A stretch of DNA of 64,000 nt from the NCBI GenBank assembly GCA_023653785.1, contig JAMKCH010051469.1:40996-104995 (forward strand). Direction: 5' to 3'. The DNA is from Ophioderma brevispina. Its lineage: Eukaryota; Echinodermata; Ophiuroidea; Amphilepidida; Ophiodermatidae. Position 1 is the stretch's first letter. Every line of letters begins with the position of its first letter. Below the pieces are notes generated by a model. That model worked only from the letters and a program-made list of their open reading frames with translations. It did not search any database and was not told where the DNA came from. A program made the translations under genes and the position numbers. Shown in pieces: positions 22,516-32,402 of this stretch.

Positions 22516-23265
22516 CAGTGGCGTAACCAGCGGGGTGGGGGGGGGGGGGGGGGGGCTTGACCCTTGCCCCCCCTTCAGCCCCCCAAATGAACTGAATTTT
22601 TGTACAGTGTCTATTGAGAAGAAAAACCCAAATTTGCCCCCTCAAAAAAACACCCCTTGCACCCTTCAGCCCCCCACACAGAACCCTTGCCCCCCCCCCT
22701 TCAGCACCCTCCAAATGAAATGACTTTTTGTACAGTGTATATGGAGAAGGACCCAAATTGCCCCCCTCAAAAAAAAAAACCTTGGCACCCCTTCAGCCCC
22801 CCCAACAGAACCCTTGCCCCCCCTTCAGCCCACCAAATGAACTGACTTTTTGTACAGTGTCTATGGAGGGGGGCCTTGGACCCTTGCCCCCCCTTCAGCC
22901 CACCAAAGGGAACTGAATTTTGTACATGTGTCTATGGAGAAGGACCCAAATTTGCCCCCTCAAAAAACACCCTGTGGCACCCCTCAGTCCCCAAACAGAA
23001 CCTTGCCCCCCCTTCAGCCCACCAAATGAACTGACTTTTTGTACAGTGTCTATGGAGAATACCCAATTTGCCCCCTCAAAAAAAAACTTGTGGCACCCTT
23101 CACCCCCCCCCCAACAGAACCTTGGCGCCCCCCCCCTTCATCCCCCAAATGAACTGACTTTGTGTACAGGTCTATGGAGAGGACCCAAATTTGCCCCCTC
23201 AAAAAAAACCTTGGCACCCCTTCAGCCCCCCCCCCCATTGCAAAGAGGTCTGCGTTAGCCATGCT
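22516..23265. mobile_element. hAT-type MITE with expanded internal minisatellite
   Basis: Starts at CAGTGGCGTAACCAG with a long G run and ends near GCGTTAGCCATGCTG. Between them, a unit containing ATGAACTGACTTTTTGTACA, GTGTCTATGGAGAAGGACCC and TTTGCCCCCTCAAAAAA recurs six times. The TGTACAGTGTCTAT anchor is at about 22599, 22730, 22853, 22922, 23040 and 23163, mostly 120-130 bp apart. Open frames here are Pro-rich shadows of the C runs. Confidence 0.7.
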
Positions 23266-23365
23266 GTGGCAAGGTAGCAGGTGGGAGACTAAATAAGTGT
23301 TTTTCTTCTCTTAATATGTTTTTAGATTTTTTGCTGAATACCCAAAAGTTACTTATACTTAAAAG

Positions 23366-23493
23366 TTCACGAGGCAAAAAAATGGGCTGCAGAGATTCAC
23401 GAGAAAGGAACCGAGTTGTACTTTGGCTGTCGTATCTGTGGAATAGGATGCAAGGGATCGGTACAAGAGCACATAGATACACCCAAACATCAC
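23366..23493 (+). CDS. Exon 6: zinc finger 2
   Basis: The frame HEAKKWAAEIHEKGTELYFG, then CRICGIGCKGSVQEH and IDTPKHH, ends at a consensus GTAAGT donor in phase 0. It forms C-x2-C-x10-H-x5-H, a matrin-like finger two residues shorter than finger 1. The 5' end is ambiguous. A weak acceptor at 23365 fits phase with exon 5. A better one at 23325 (CTTAATATGTTTTTAG) would add FAEYPKVTYT, but it needs one extra base near 23360 to stay in frame with the finger. The longer version looks coding, so a small insertion/deletion in this exon is possible. Confidence 0.6.
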
Positions 23494-24496
23494 GTAAGTG
23501 TTGAAGAGGTCTTAAAGGCTGTATTGTTAAAAGGCCAACCTTGAGTGGACTAAATATTGAGATTGGCATTGTATTTTTTTATTTGTGTCATCTGCAAGAA
23601 TTGCAGAAGGAATAGGATTACTTCTGTCGTATGCGTGTATCTGTGTGTGTAGCCCTTAAATATGGCAGCCGTATGAGTTCCGTAAGGCTACAATGATGTA
23701 ACACTTGGTGCGAAAGGAGGGGGGCAGGTGGGGTGACATGTGGTGACCTCATGTGAACGTGGGACTTCCTGTGACTTTTGGCTTCATTCAAAACAGTGAC
23801 AGGCCGACGACACTAGCAGTCCGGGGACCGCAATGTATTTTAGTAACTAAAAATCAAATTCTTTCAGAGGAGTGCACTCAAAAATTGATCAGTGTACTTA
23901 GGAATTGTGACTCAAAATTATAATCGTAAATACTGGTACTAAATTTAATGATTCTTATAGGTGTAATTTTGAGGTGTGTAGAAAAATTATTATGAGTTGT
24001 ACTGGCTCAAAATTTAAGCTATCAATTAAAATATGATTAGTGATAACTTCAAAATTACTAATTGAAATTACATCATTGTAATTACTCAATAAATTAAATG
24101 CAACATGCTCTGCTTAATGATAGAGTACAGGAATTATTTTTCTGAAGTGTGGCTAGGTGTAAATGAACTAAATGAGGTTGAGAGCAGTGGCACTGTTGTG
24201 GCTGGCCTCAGGGAGGCTGCAGCTCACTGCCTGCTTACTTAGTGTAATCGCTCCTGCATGCGGGGGAGGGGGGGGGTTAGGGGGGGGGTTATGGGGAGAT
24301 AGGGATGGGGGCATGGATTCCATTCTTGGGGAGGCGGGGAGGTTTTCGAGGGACAGATCAAACAGTTTGATGACTTCTTTTGAAGCTTTTGACGGTGTTG
24401 GACAGGAAAGAATGGTGGTGCTGCATATTTTCACCAACTACGGTGTCCTGGATGGGACTGTCAAAGCAATTGCCATTATGTGGGGACCAGGGGTGG
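23494..24496. other. Intron 6, left part
   Basis: No coding exon is seen. It contains G-rich runs at 24260-24300 and AT-rich sequence at 23870-24080 in which AATTACT-like motifs recur. A 111-codon frame at 24172-24507 crosses the G-run and has no recognisable domain. Confidence 0.4.
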
Positions 24497-24787
24497 CAGT
24501 GGCGTAGACTAGGATTTTGATATCGTGTTTGCCAGGTTGCAATCAACAGACAGAAAGCAGGTGGGGTAAGTGAACCAATGTAGGGGTCCAGGGGCGAAGG
24601 CCTCAGAATGTTTTGGTTTTATATGCTTTAAACGTCTTCTGAGGGCTAATTATTGCACGGGTTTGTCAAATTTACTTGTCGACACACTGACCATTGAACT
24701 TAAAAACTATACTTGGACTCATCTCACCGATGAAATCAAATTTGATGGGGGGGGGCTATGTCCCCTGCCCCCTCGGCTATGCCACTG
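24497..24787. mobile_element. hAT-type MITE, CAGTGGCGTAG family
   Basis: Ends CAGTGGCGTAGACTAGG and CTCGGCTATGCCACTG, 291 bp, flanked by AGGGGTGG (24489-24496) and ATGGGTGG (24788-24795), an 8-bp duplication with one mismatch. Non-coding, with a G run near the right end as in other copies. Confidence 0.72.
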
Positions 24788-24972
24788 ATGGGTGGGCCCA
24801 CGGGGAGTTCCCCGGATAACTCTGGGAATCCCTCTAGGGATATGCTCTTGCTCCCTGCCTCTGCTGTTGTTGTCATGGTGATTCGTCCCCATACATGCTT
24901 TTGGTTTTCTGCTTCTAAAACTGTACTTCTTTCCTTGATGGCATCGATATACAGTAATAGTGTAAAATGGTG

Positions 24973-25305
24973 TTAAAGGTGGTTGTTCCGATTTAAATGT
25001 GTATGTGTTCTCATACTTTGAGAGAAGCCTGGCACTTGCACATACACCCCATCAAGTACCTGTGGGAAACAAACTTGGCGTTTTTGATGGTAGACGCAAT
25101 AATGCAATGTTGCAAAGTGCCCTATTCACCACTGTGCTAAAAAAGTGTTACCCACTAAAACGGCGGTTTTTTGTTCATTCTTTGGAATGAAATCGATTCG
25201 AGGGCTCAACTTTCAGGACGAGAAAGAAAATAAACGGCCTTTTTCATTCTGATTCAAATCTATACTAACTGCCGTGTAAATCAGGGGGTCCCAAAGACTA
25301 TCGGA
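24973..25305. mobile_element. TTAA-family MITE, TTGTTCCGATTTG type, copy 2 (right end lost)
   Basis: TTAAAGGTGGTTGTTCCGAT at the left. The interior CAAGTACCTGTGGGAAACAA and GGGTCCCAAAGACTATCGG aligns with 11508-11871, then diverges at 25305 without the terminal TTAA. Confidence 0.6.
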
Positions 25306-25329
25306 GGAGGTGGAAATGGCGAATTACAA

Positions 25330-25670
25330 AAGTGTTAAAGGGGGATTAAGTTTGGGGTAAGAGGATGACCAAAGGACTGACGGAGGGATGAGAAGTAAGG
25401 AGGGCATTGTAAGATGGAAGTAGGTAAGATTGGAAACGGGACGTCATGTCGTGGGGGGAAGTGTACAAGGGCAAGGAGGGAGAGGCGAGAGGTGGACGGA
25501 GGGAGGAAAATGTCACGTGGGAGTATACGGCTGGTGAGTCAACAGAACAGGACAAACTAGGAGAAAGGGCGGGCAGAGGACGAGAAAAGAGAGAGGGGCG
25601 GAGGAAGGGGAGGGGTGTAGAAACGGTGGGGGTGATTGGCAAGGTGATGCGTAGGACCTCCCATCCCCTT
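25330..25670. other. Purine-rich stretch
   Basis: A strongly G/A-rich plus strand. Open frames on both strands are low-complexity (Gly/Arg/Glu on plus, Pro/Ser on minus). It resembles LINE debris in composition, but no RT motif can be read, so no gene is called. Confidence 0.35.
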
Positions 25671-25926
25671 TAAGTGAATTGATAAAGTATCCTTGTGACA
25701 CTATATAAAACACAATAGTGTTTGTGTGTAATTAAAAACTAATACCACTCCTCTTCCTCCTATCTACCACACTTTGTAAATACTTTTCATAGTCCTTGGG
25801 TGGATTTTTGATTTCCTATAACACTGAAATAATCAAATCCCAAAAGCAGTTTTTCCTCACCTATAGCTTTTTAGAAATGTTTTGTATCGCAATCAATGTT
25901 GTGTTCATATTTTTATGTTGTTTCAG

Positions 25927-26024
25927 TTCAATGCCATGAGACTGATTGAGTGCTCAGTGTGTCACCTATATTTGAACAACCATACAACCTTCAGAGTCAC
26001 TGTGACACCTTGCTGCATAAACTG
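25927..26024 (+). CDS. Exon 7: zinc finger 3, with a one-base frameshift
   Basis: A 98-base exon runs from TTATGTTGTTTCAG to GTAAGT. In phase 0 it begins FNAMRLIECSVCHLYLNNHT and TFRV, then falls out of frame. Shifting by one base at about 25999 gives HCDTLLHKL up to the donor. The two parts together make exactly C-x2-C-x12-H-x5-H, and the exon would then be 99 bases, ending in phase 0 to match exon 8. So the finger is clearly real, but one base appears to be missing in this sequence. It may be an assembly error or a true frameshift mutation. Confidence 0.68.
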
Positions 26025-26183
26025 GTAAGTTTCACAAATACAAGTCATTTCTGGAATGTATGGATTTGGTATAGGGTGTAAATCTTTATCCAGCCAACAA
26101 TTTGGAAGAAATGCATTGGCTGTTGTTACATAACTGTGTCATGCACCCGATTCAGAAGTTTGATAAGATTGTGTAATGTTCAT

Positions 26184-26737
26184 TTAAAGCAATAATGGCA
26201 CATTTTTTGAAGAGTGCCCCCAATTTTCAAAATTTGATATTTTGGCACAGTTACGTTGGTAATTGTCTAGGAATCTATACCTGTGAACGTGAATGCTAAA
26301 AAATGCGTATTTGTCATAAAATAAGCGATTTTGTAATTGGAATTGGTATCCCAGATTGGACTTTAAGGCAGAGCTGGAAATACTACGATTATGTCCGTCC
26401 ATGATGAAATAGTGCCACCTCAAGAAAATGACGTCTAACTTGACTTGCCTGAACCAATAAAACAAAGTTCTAGTGGATGAGCGTAGATACGTACATGTCG
26501 CTATTTCCCGGCTATTTCATATTGGAAGGCCGTTTCCAGCCGCTAAATTATTATCGGAGATCTCCGATATTAATTATTCTAATTACATAATTCCTTCATT
26601 TGTGACACATAGACATTTTCGAGCTTAACCATTCACAGGTATAGTTTACTAGCTAGTTACCAATGCAACCATGTAAAAGTCTCACATTTTTGAAAAATTG
26701 GGGGCACTCTTCAAAAAATGTGCTATTATTGCTTTAA
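26184..26737. mobile_element. TTAA-flanked MITE, AGCAATAATGGCACA family
   Basis: The left end AGCAATAATGGCACATTTTT and GAAGAGTGCCCCCAATTTTC pairs over about 48 bases with the right end AATTGGGGGCACTCTTC, AAAAAATGTGC and TATTATTGCT. TTAA borders both sides (26184-26187 and 26734-26737). The 554-bp interior also has inverted blocks (ACCTGTGAACG against CATTCACAGGT). Non-coding, in the intron after exon 7. Confidence 0.8.
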
Positions 26738-26807
26738 ATGTTGGTCAGGACAAACTTTGTGATGAACCAGTTTCTTAGGTAACAAATGGATTGCCCTTAC
26801 ATTGCAC

Positions 26808-28143
26808 AGCTGTTTCTTACCCATGCGGTACCCCATACGGCAGCTACGCCTTGTCTACCTTGGCAGCTTACTGCACAGTATACACTGGGCTAGTTGTGAT
26901 GCAGTAGCTGCAAGATAGGGCTTCCAAAGTTCTCAGTTATTAGGCATACAGTGACGTGTCTACTCTACAGTACCTACCCCTATAGCTACTCTGTAGTTCC
27001 CACTGGGTGTTACTATGCCACCATTTTGATAGCAGACAAAGTGATGGCGCTACACACTTGGTCTCTGTTTAGTATTTTTTTTAGGAAAATAATTACGAAA
27101 TTTGAATCAGGCATCATCAAAAGCCCCATATTTCTGCATCTTTACTAATAAAATGCTAATATGCCAAAAATAGTTTTAAAAATTGACCATGAGAAATACC
27201 GTGTATGCTGAAAGCCTGTGTAACCACGTAGCTACTCCGCAACGGTGCCAACAGGTGCTGTATGTACACTATCCGTCTATACAGCCAAAAAAAACATGAA
27301 AAATCCTGGCCGGCGAGTGTTTGTCTAGTGGGTAGGTAATCCGTGTCTAATTGGTGGTAGCTGCATACCTACTACCAGGGGGTTGACACTTAGCACCTGT
27401 CGTCTTTTGCTCCTTTACCCCTCAATATGGCTATGGCAAAATACGAAAGTTCGTGCATACCAACGAAATTTATGGTCCCTCCTGTATTTATTAACCTCGC
27501 GGTATAGAGTTACGTGTTCACCGTTTGTAACCATGATAGTATTGAACTTCGTATTGCAAGACTCGGCTATATATAGCGCCCTCGATCGCACCAAGGTCCA
27601 TCCCAGTTTAAGGGGTTCCTACACTGAATGTTTCACAATGTTAATTATTTTGTTTTTCAAATACGCCTATTTCAGTTATTTCAAGGTCGAATTTGGTATG
27701 TTTAGTATCAAAATTTAGCTCCTTTAATGTTCTTTAGGTTTATTGAATCTATTTTTATGAATCAAGGTTATATATTTTGCTACAGCCCTTGGAGTGTACA
27801 CATTCGGGTCCCTTCAATTTAAATCCCTTGAAATAGTTTAGTTCCCTACAATTTGTGTAATAAGAACTTAATTAACCGTATATTCTATATTATAGCAATT
27901 CAGAAATTCACAGCTTTCATATAACACCTATTTTACGTTTTAAGTCCAAATAGTCAAACCGATTTATCGCCTATCCCCGAGCTTTGCCTGGACTTTTCAG
28001 TGCTGTGTCTCACCCCTTAAAATCTAACCTGAGTCGTTATAGTGCCCCCTGTAATCCAAGGCCCAGGGACCACTGTTCGTCCACAAGTGTCATCTCCTTA
28101 TTTTAATCCTCCTTGCTACTACTATGAAGAAATTGGCCATGTA
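26808..28143. mobile_element. TA-flanked inverted-repeat element, copy 2, split by an insertion
   Basis: The left part (26808-27375) matches copy 1 from CCATACGGCAGCTACG to GGTAGGTAATCCGTGTCTA. The right end (28123-28143) is ATGAAGAAATTGGCCATGTA. Between them lie about 745 bp absent from copy 1. Confidence 0.7.
27376..28122. mobile_element. Unidentified insertion inside copy 2 of the ACGGCCA element
   Basis: About 745 bp that interrupt the ACGGCCA element between CTACTACCA and GCTACTACTATG. It contains a 111-codon open frame (27383-27718) of no recognised family and GTTATAGTGCCCCCTG near its right end. I see no clear terminal repeats, so the class is unknown. Confidence 0.5.
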
Positions 28144-28854
28144 TGCCACTCGGAAAGGCTTAATTATTTTGATAAATAAAATAGAAAAGGCTCACTGCTC
28201 CAATTGGATTACTAGTTTATTCAGTGATCATGAACTTTGAAGGCTGACTCAGAGATTTTGAAATATAATTTTTTTGTGTAGTAATTAAAAATAGTCATCT
28301 AGAACTAAAGATAGTCGCCTAAAATGCTTAATTCCAATCATATTTTTCATTTTTATGGAGTAAACATTTTTGCACAGTGACATTCACATGTAGGTCTATC
28401 TAGTTAGAGGTGATGTGTGTCGAAGCACCTGATTCAGAAATATTTGAGTCAGACCAGAACAGTAATGTTGTAGACATTTGCTAATACTTCGCTTGTGTAT
28501 CCCTGGGTCCTCATTCAGTTAAACTTATAAATTTGTTAATCTCAAACCACAAAATGTGAACCAACACCTACATAGGTTCTGCTGTTGGGAAATCATTTCA
28601 ATTCAGTTCTTGGTGTTTGCTTGCTGTAAGATTTCAGATTTCAACTTTGAAATTATATCAAAATGATTGTTAAATTTTGAATTATTTCAAAGTGATTGAT
28701 TTAGATATCATTGTACTGAAATGCAACACTTTGATTGATGCTAGTACAACTTCAATATTGCTCTTCATCCTAAGTGATTTCTTCAACAAAATGGCACCAA
28801 TGCTAATATGTTGACAAAAACGAGAGTCTTATATAGTATTTTATATCTGCATAG
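28144..28854. other. Intron 7, right part
   Basis: AT-rich. It includes a fragment of the GGCTGACTCAGAGATTTTGA repeat at about 28240. No coding exon was recognised before exon 8. Confidence 0.4.
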
Positions 28855-29323
28855 ATCATGATTCGGCACCTGAAGAAGGAGATTGAAAGCAAAAAGCAGT
28901 CAACATCTACAGAACCATCCAAATCGCCACTGAAGACAGCCGGAGCTTCTTCTACCATAAGTGAACAACCATCAGAAAAAACAGTTCCCAAAAAACCTGT
29001 AAACAAGGTTGTGGCAGAATGGTCATCGTCATCAACAAGAGCAAAAGCAAAAAGTGATGTGAAATCAGTGTCTTCAGTGAGTTCACCCACAACTTCAGCA
29101 ACAGCAGCATCCACATCATCATCAGCAAGAAAAGAGAAACCCCCAGTCATCTTGCTGGAAGAGAAGCATCCAGTAGCTGAATCAAAAGAAGTACTTCCTG
29201 CAAATGCCAGTAAAGGCCTTTCTGAAAGCCATGGCAAAGCTAAAGAATCTGACAAGGTCAGGGGTTCCAGAGTAGATGAGAAGAGCTGTGAAACTGATGA
29301 AAAGAAACAACTTGAACCTGTTG
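28855..29323 (+). CDS. Exon 8: Ser/Thr/Lys-rich linker
   Basis: A 469-base exon runs from the acceptor TATATCTGCATAG to GTAAGC, open throughout in phase 0 and ending in phase 1. It starts IMIRHLKKEIESKKQ, a basic helix directly after zinc finger 3, and continues as a low-complexity stretch rich in Ser, Thr, Lys, Ala and Glu (for example SSVSSPTTSATAASTSSSAR). It is probably disordered and a likely phosphorylation target. Codon use resembles the giant last exon. Its last base plus the first two of exon 9 make a GAT codon, giving a clean EPV-DSKDV join. Confidence 0.72.
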
Positions 29324-29538
29324 GTAAGCAACTGTTCTTGTTGAAATACAGATTGACATAAAATTAATCATCAAGTTTTGTAAGAATTTTGAGAAGCGAT
29401 CATTGAAAGAGAACATAAGTGCCCTCCGGATCATCCAAGCATGTAAAGAATACAATACATGCACCTGGTTCATCTGAACATTTCAGATATTTCTGCAGGT
29501 GATTCTTTCGTATTCTATGCATGCTTGGGTTGTTCAGG

Positions 29539-30322
29539 AGGACAGGTCTACTACTACTACTACTAAAACCAATGTTTTAAATCCGGTTTTATCCCCGACA
29601 ATGGGGGTGGCCGGATTCACCTCACATTTGCAGCAAACACCCTTACTCCTTCCTTCCATTTCACCTGATTCAATGCATCCTCCATCCTCAACCCAACCCT
29701 CCTACTCTCCTCCTCCACTTGCTGCTTCCATGTCTTCTTTGGACGTCCCCTCCTCCTCAAACCTCCCACCTCGAACTCAAAAAGCCCTTCTTAACACATG
29801 CTTGTTATCCTTCCTCAACACGTGCCCATACCAACGTACACTATTCGCCTTCGCCAACCGGTCCATCGCCTCTTCCAAACCCAACATCTGCATCAAATCC
29901 TCAGTCTTCATCCTGTCCATCAACTTCACATCACTCTCTCTGCCCTCCTCAGTATCCCCATCTCATTTTCGCTCAGACACCACGTCTCACTCCCATACAG
30001 CATCACCGATCTTACACAACTCTTATACACCACTCCTTTCATCTTCAAAGGATATTTTTTCCCTTGCAACAACTCCCCACATTCCCTAAACTTCGCCCAT
30101 CCATACCTCACTCTAGCTGTCACGGCCACCTCGCATCCACCACCCCCACTAACCTTATCACCTAGGTATGTGAACTCCTTTACTGACTCCACCTCATCAC
30201 ACAACTTTTCCTCCTGTTCCACCATCCCTCCAGCTCCCTTCTCACATCTTCTGCATACAAAATCTCTTGCCAAACTAGGGGTCACTCTCTTCATCTTTGT
30301 GCATCTCCCATGAATCCATTTC
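29539..30322 (-). mobile_element. LINE ORF2 C-terminal fragment with (TAG)n tail
   Basis: Minus strand, open from 30294 to 29926: RVTPSLARDFVCRRCEKG, SVKEFTYLGDKVSGGGGCEV, GWAKFRECGELLQGKKYPLK, KSCVRSVMLYGSETWCLSEN. The C-terminal RRRGRPK-type tail follows lower down in other frames. This is the same family as 15050-15640 but extends further into the RT C-terminus. At 29539-29556 the plus strand has (CTA)n, that is a (TAG)n 3' tail on the element strand, typical of RTE-type LINEs. It is in the intron after exon 8. Confidence 0.82.
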
Positions 30323-30549
30323 TGGTCAAATTAACCTATTGACCTTCCATGAAATCGCCCTATTGTCACATATGGATGCTTTTTGTACATATTGTTGATG
30401 GTTTTGACAAATGGTCAGTTGTTGTTTTTTTTTTGTCATTACATAGTGACGTATTGTGCGTACGGCACTTAAGGACAGTGTCAACCTTGAGTTTCCGAGT
30501 ATCTATTTTGGTTTGTAACTTTGCAAATATTTGATTATTGTACGTAAAA

Positions 30550-31400
30550 GTATACATTTCTATAAAGAAAATTTGACGATGAACCCGATGATGGCATCAG
30601 ATTAATGTAAAACTTGCCGTATTTTGAGAAAAATACTAAAAAAACATGATTTTGCCCCAAAATTTCCAGACAGCATAACAAAAACAATTTGAATTTTCAT
30701 GATTTCTTATGTTATTTTTTAGAGACAAGACAAATTTTTCTAGGGACGTTTTTTTCATTTTTAAAAAATAGAGCTTACTTTTCGAAATATAAGGAAAAAT
30801 GTCAAAAAAGGGTGATTTTTACTTTTCTTTTCCAAAATTTGAGTATATATTGGAGAATATCTTTAGTTAGAAACCGAAAAATGAAAAATTGAGAAAACCG
30901 TCCCTAGAGAAGACCGATTGCTATCGTAGGAAAGTTAAACCTTACCTTTTACTTCGGTATTTTTGGAGTTATCTTGTCTGAAAATTTGCCAAATTTTGCG
31001 AAAATTGAACATTGAGAAAATCTGTGTTTTAGTAAAAAAGTGACTTTTCACGCCATTTCAAGCTGTCTCTTTCTCAAATAACTTTACCTTTTAACTTCAA
31101 AATTGAGTATGTTGTGCAAGTGATGAAAATACATCTTAATGCACTATTGAATCAAACCTCTTTTGTCTTCAACTCCAAAAATCAGAAGAAATTGAAATTT
31201 CATCTGGTCTAAATTAGCGCTTTGTTTACATTTTCAAATATTATTTTTCGTTTTTTCCAAGATGCGTTCGCACAAAAGTACATTAAAACAAAAAAAAAAT
31301 GCGCACGAGCTTCATTACGCAGCAAACATTCACCGCTCTACGGGATGCTGGCCCACTTGCCCTGATGGCTTTAATGTGCGTACCTTCCCTCCGTTTATTA
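30550..31400. repeat. Dispersed repeat, inverted partner of 6.1-6.97 kb
   Basis: Reverse-complement copy of the 6112-6970 sequence, in the intron between exons 8 and 9. The right part includes ACGAGCTTCATTACGCAGCA, matching the TTACTGTGTAATGAAGCGGG area at about 6179 in inverted order. Confidence 0.68.
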
Positions 31401-32160
31401 ACCCAATTTTTCAACCTGGATCCCGCCATTGCATTTAGTGTGCCTTACTTATTTTATGATCAGGTCACGGAGAATACCCCATATCCCATAGGATTTATCT
31501 CTCCCATGAGTGATTTTTATCACTTTTTGGGTAAAAAGTGGTTTATTATACGTTTTGGTGGAATTTTTGAAAAAGCCCACCCCCCCTGAAAAATAAATCT
31601 GGCTATGGGCCTGTTTATGACTGTTATTTTTTTCCTTCATTTTCCCCACGATTGGCAGATTTCCTATGTACCACCGCTTTTGAAGTTGTACATGTAACAA
31701 ATCTTTTTATTTTTTTGGCCTTAGTGTTGGGGTATTTGTTAGTGTGAAGGGCCAATAAATTAAAATAATTTGTTTCCTGTACAATTTTAAAGGGGGGGGG
31801 TGTTACATAATGGAACTCTTTTCCCCTGTGCCTGTAGGAGTATAATTATAGTGATCATTACAATCACTTTTTATTTCTTAACCCACCTGAAAGCTTATGG
31901 TGCGATATTCTATGTTATTTGATGTGTTGGCAATGTTGCACTTTTGGTAATCTTGCCATTGGGTTGTGCACCTATCAGAACATTAATATGTTATAATTGG
32001 AGAGTTTCAGCGCATAGTCAATACATGTTTAACTCTTGAAAATTCAACTTGATTACCAGAGTGATATTCCCTGATTTCAAATTGAAAAATATGCTCAGCT
32101 GATTTGAGGATTTCCAAAATTTAACATTCCATCTGTCTCAATATGTAAATACAATCGAAG
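31400..32160. other. Intron 8, middle part
   Basis: Non-coding. 31560-31610 has CCCACCCCCCCTGAAAAATA followed by CTGGCTATGGGCCTG, a degraded relative of the hAT-type MITE end. Nothing else is recognisable. Confidence 0.35.
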
Positions 32161-32179
32161 TCATGTTGTAATAGCCTAA

Positions 32180-32402
32180 GCTTGGACTGAAACTATTATG
32201 TTTTTTCCCAAGTGTTTGTGTATTAAGAGAGTGACTGTCCCTACTCATACTTAAATAATATGATAACAATGTGGAAATTTAAAAAATGTTATCAGCTTGG
32301 ACGGAAACTACAGTATTTTTTTATCAATGTTTGTATTTAAGAGAGTGACTGTCCCTACTCATACTTAAATCATATGATAACAGTGAAATTTAAAAATTGT
32401 TA
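32180..32402 (+). repeat. 115-bp direct tandem duplication
   Basis: GCTTGGACTGAAACTA at 32180 and GCTTGGACGGAAACTA at 32295 begin two similar units. Both contain AAGAGAGTGACTGTCCCTAC and TCATACTTAAAT followed by ATGATAACA. Function unknown. Confidence 0.8.

Noticed and set aside
22448..23258. Pro-rich open frames on both strands
   Set aside because: Produced by C and G runs of the minisatellite-bearing MITE.
28803..29255. 150-codon minus frame
   Set aside because: Antisense shadow of exon 8, whose splice sites and phase support the plus strand.
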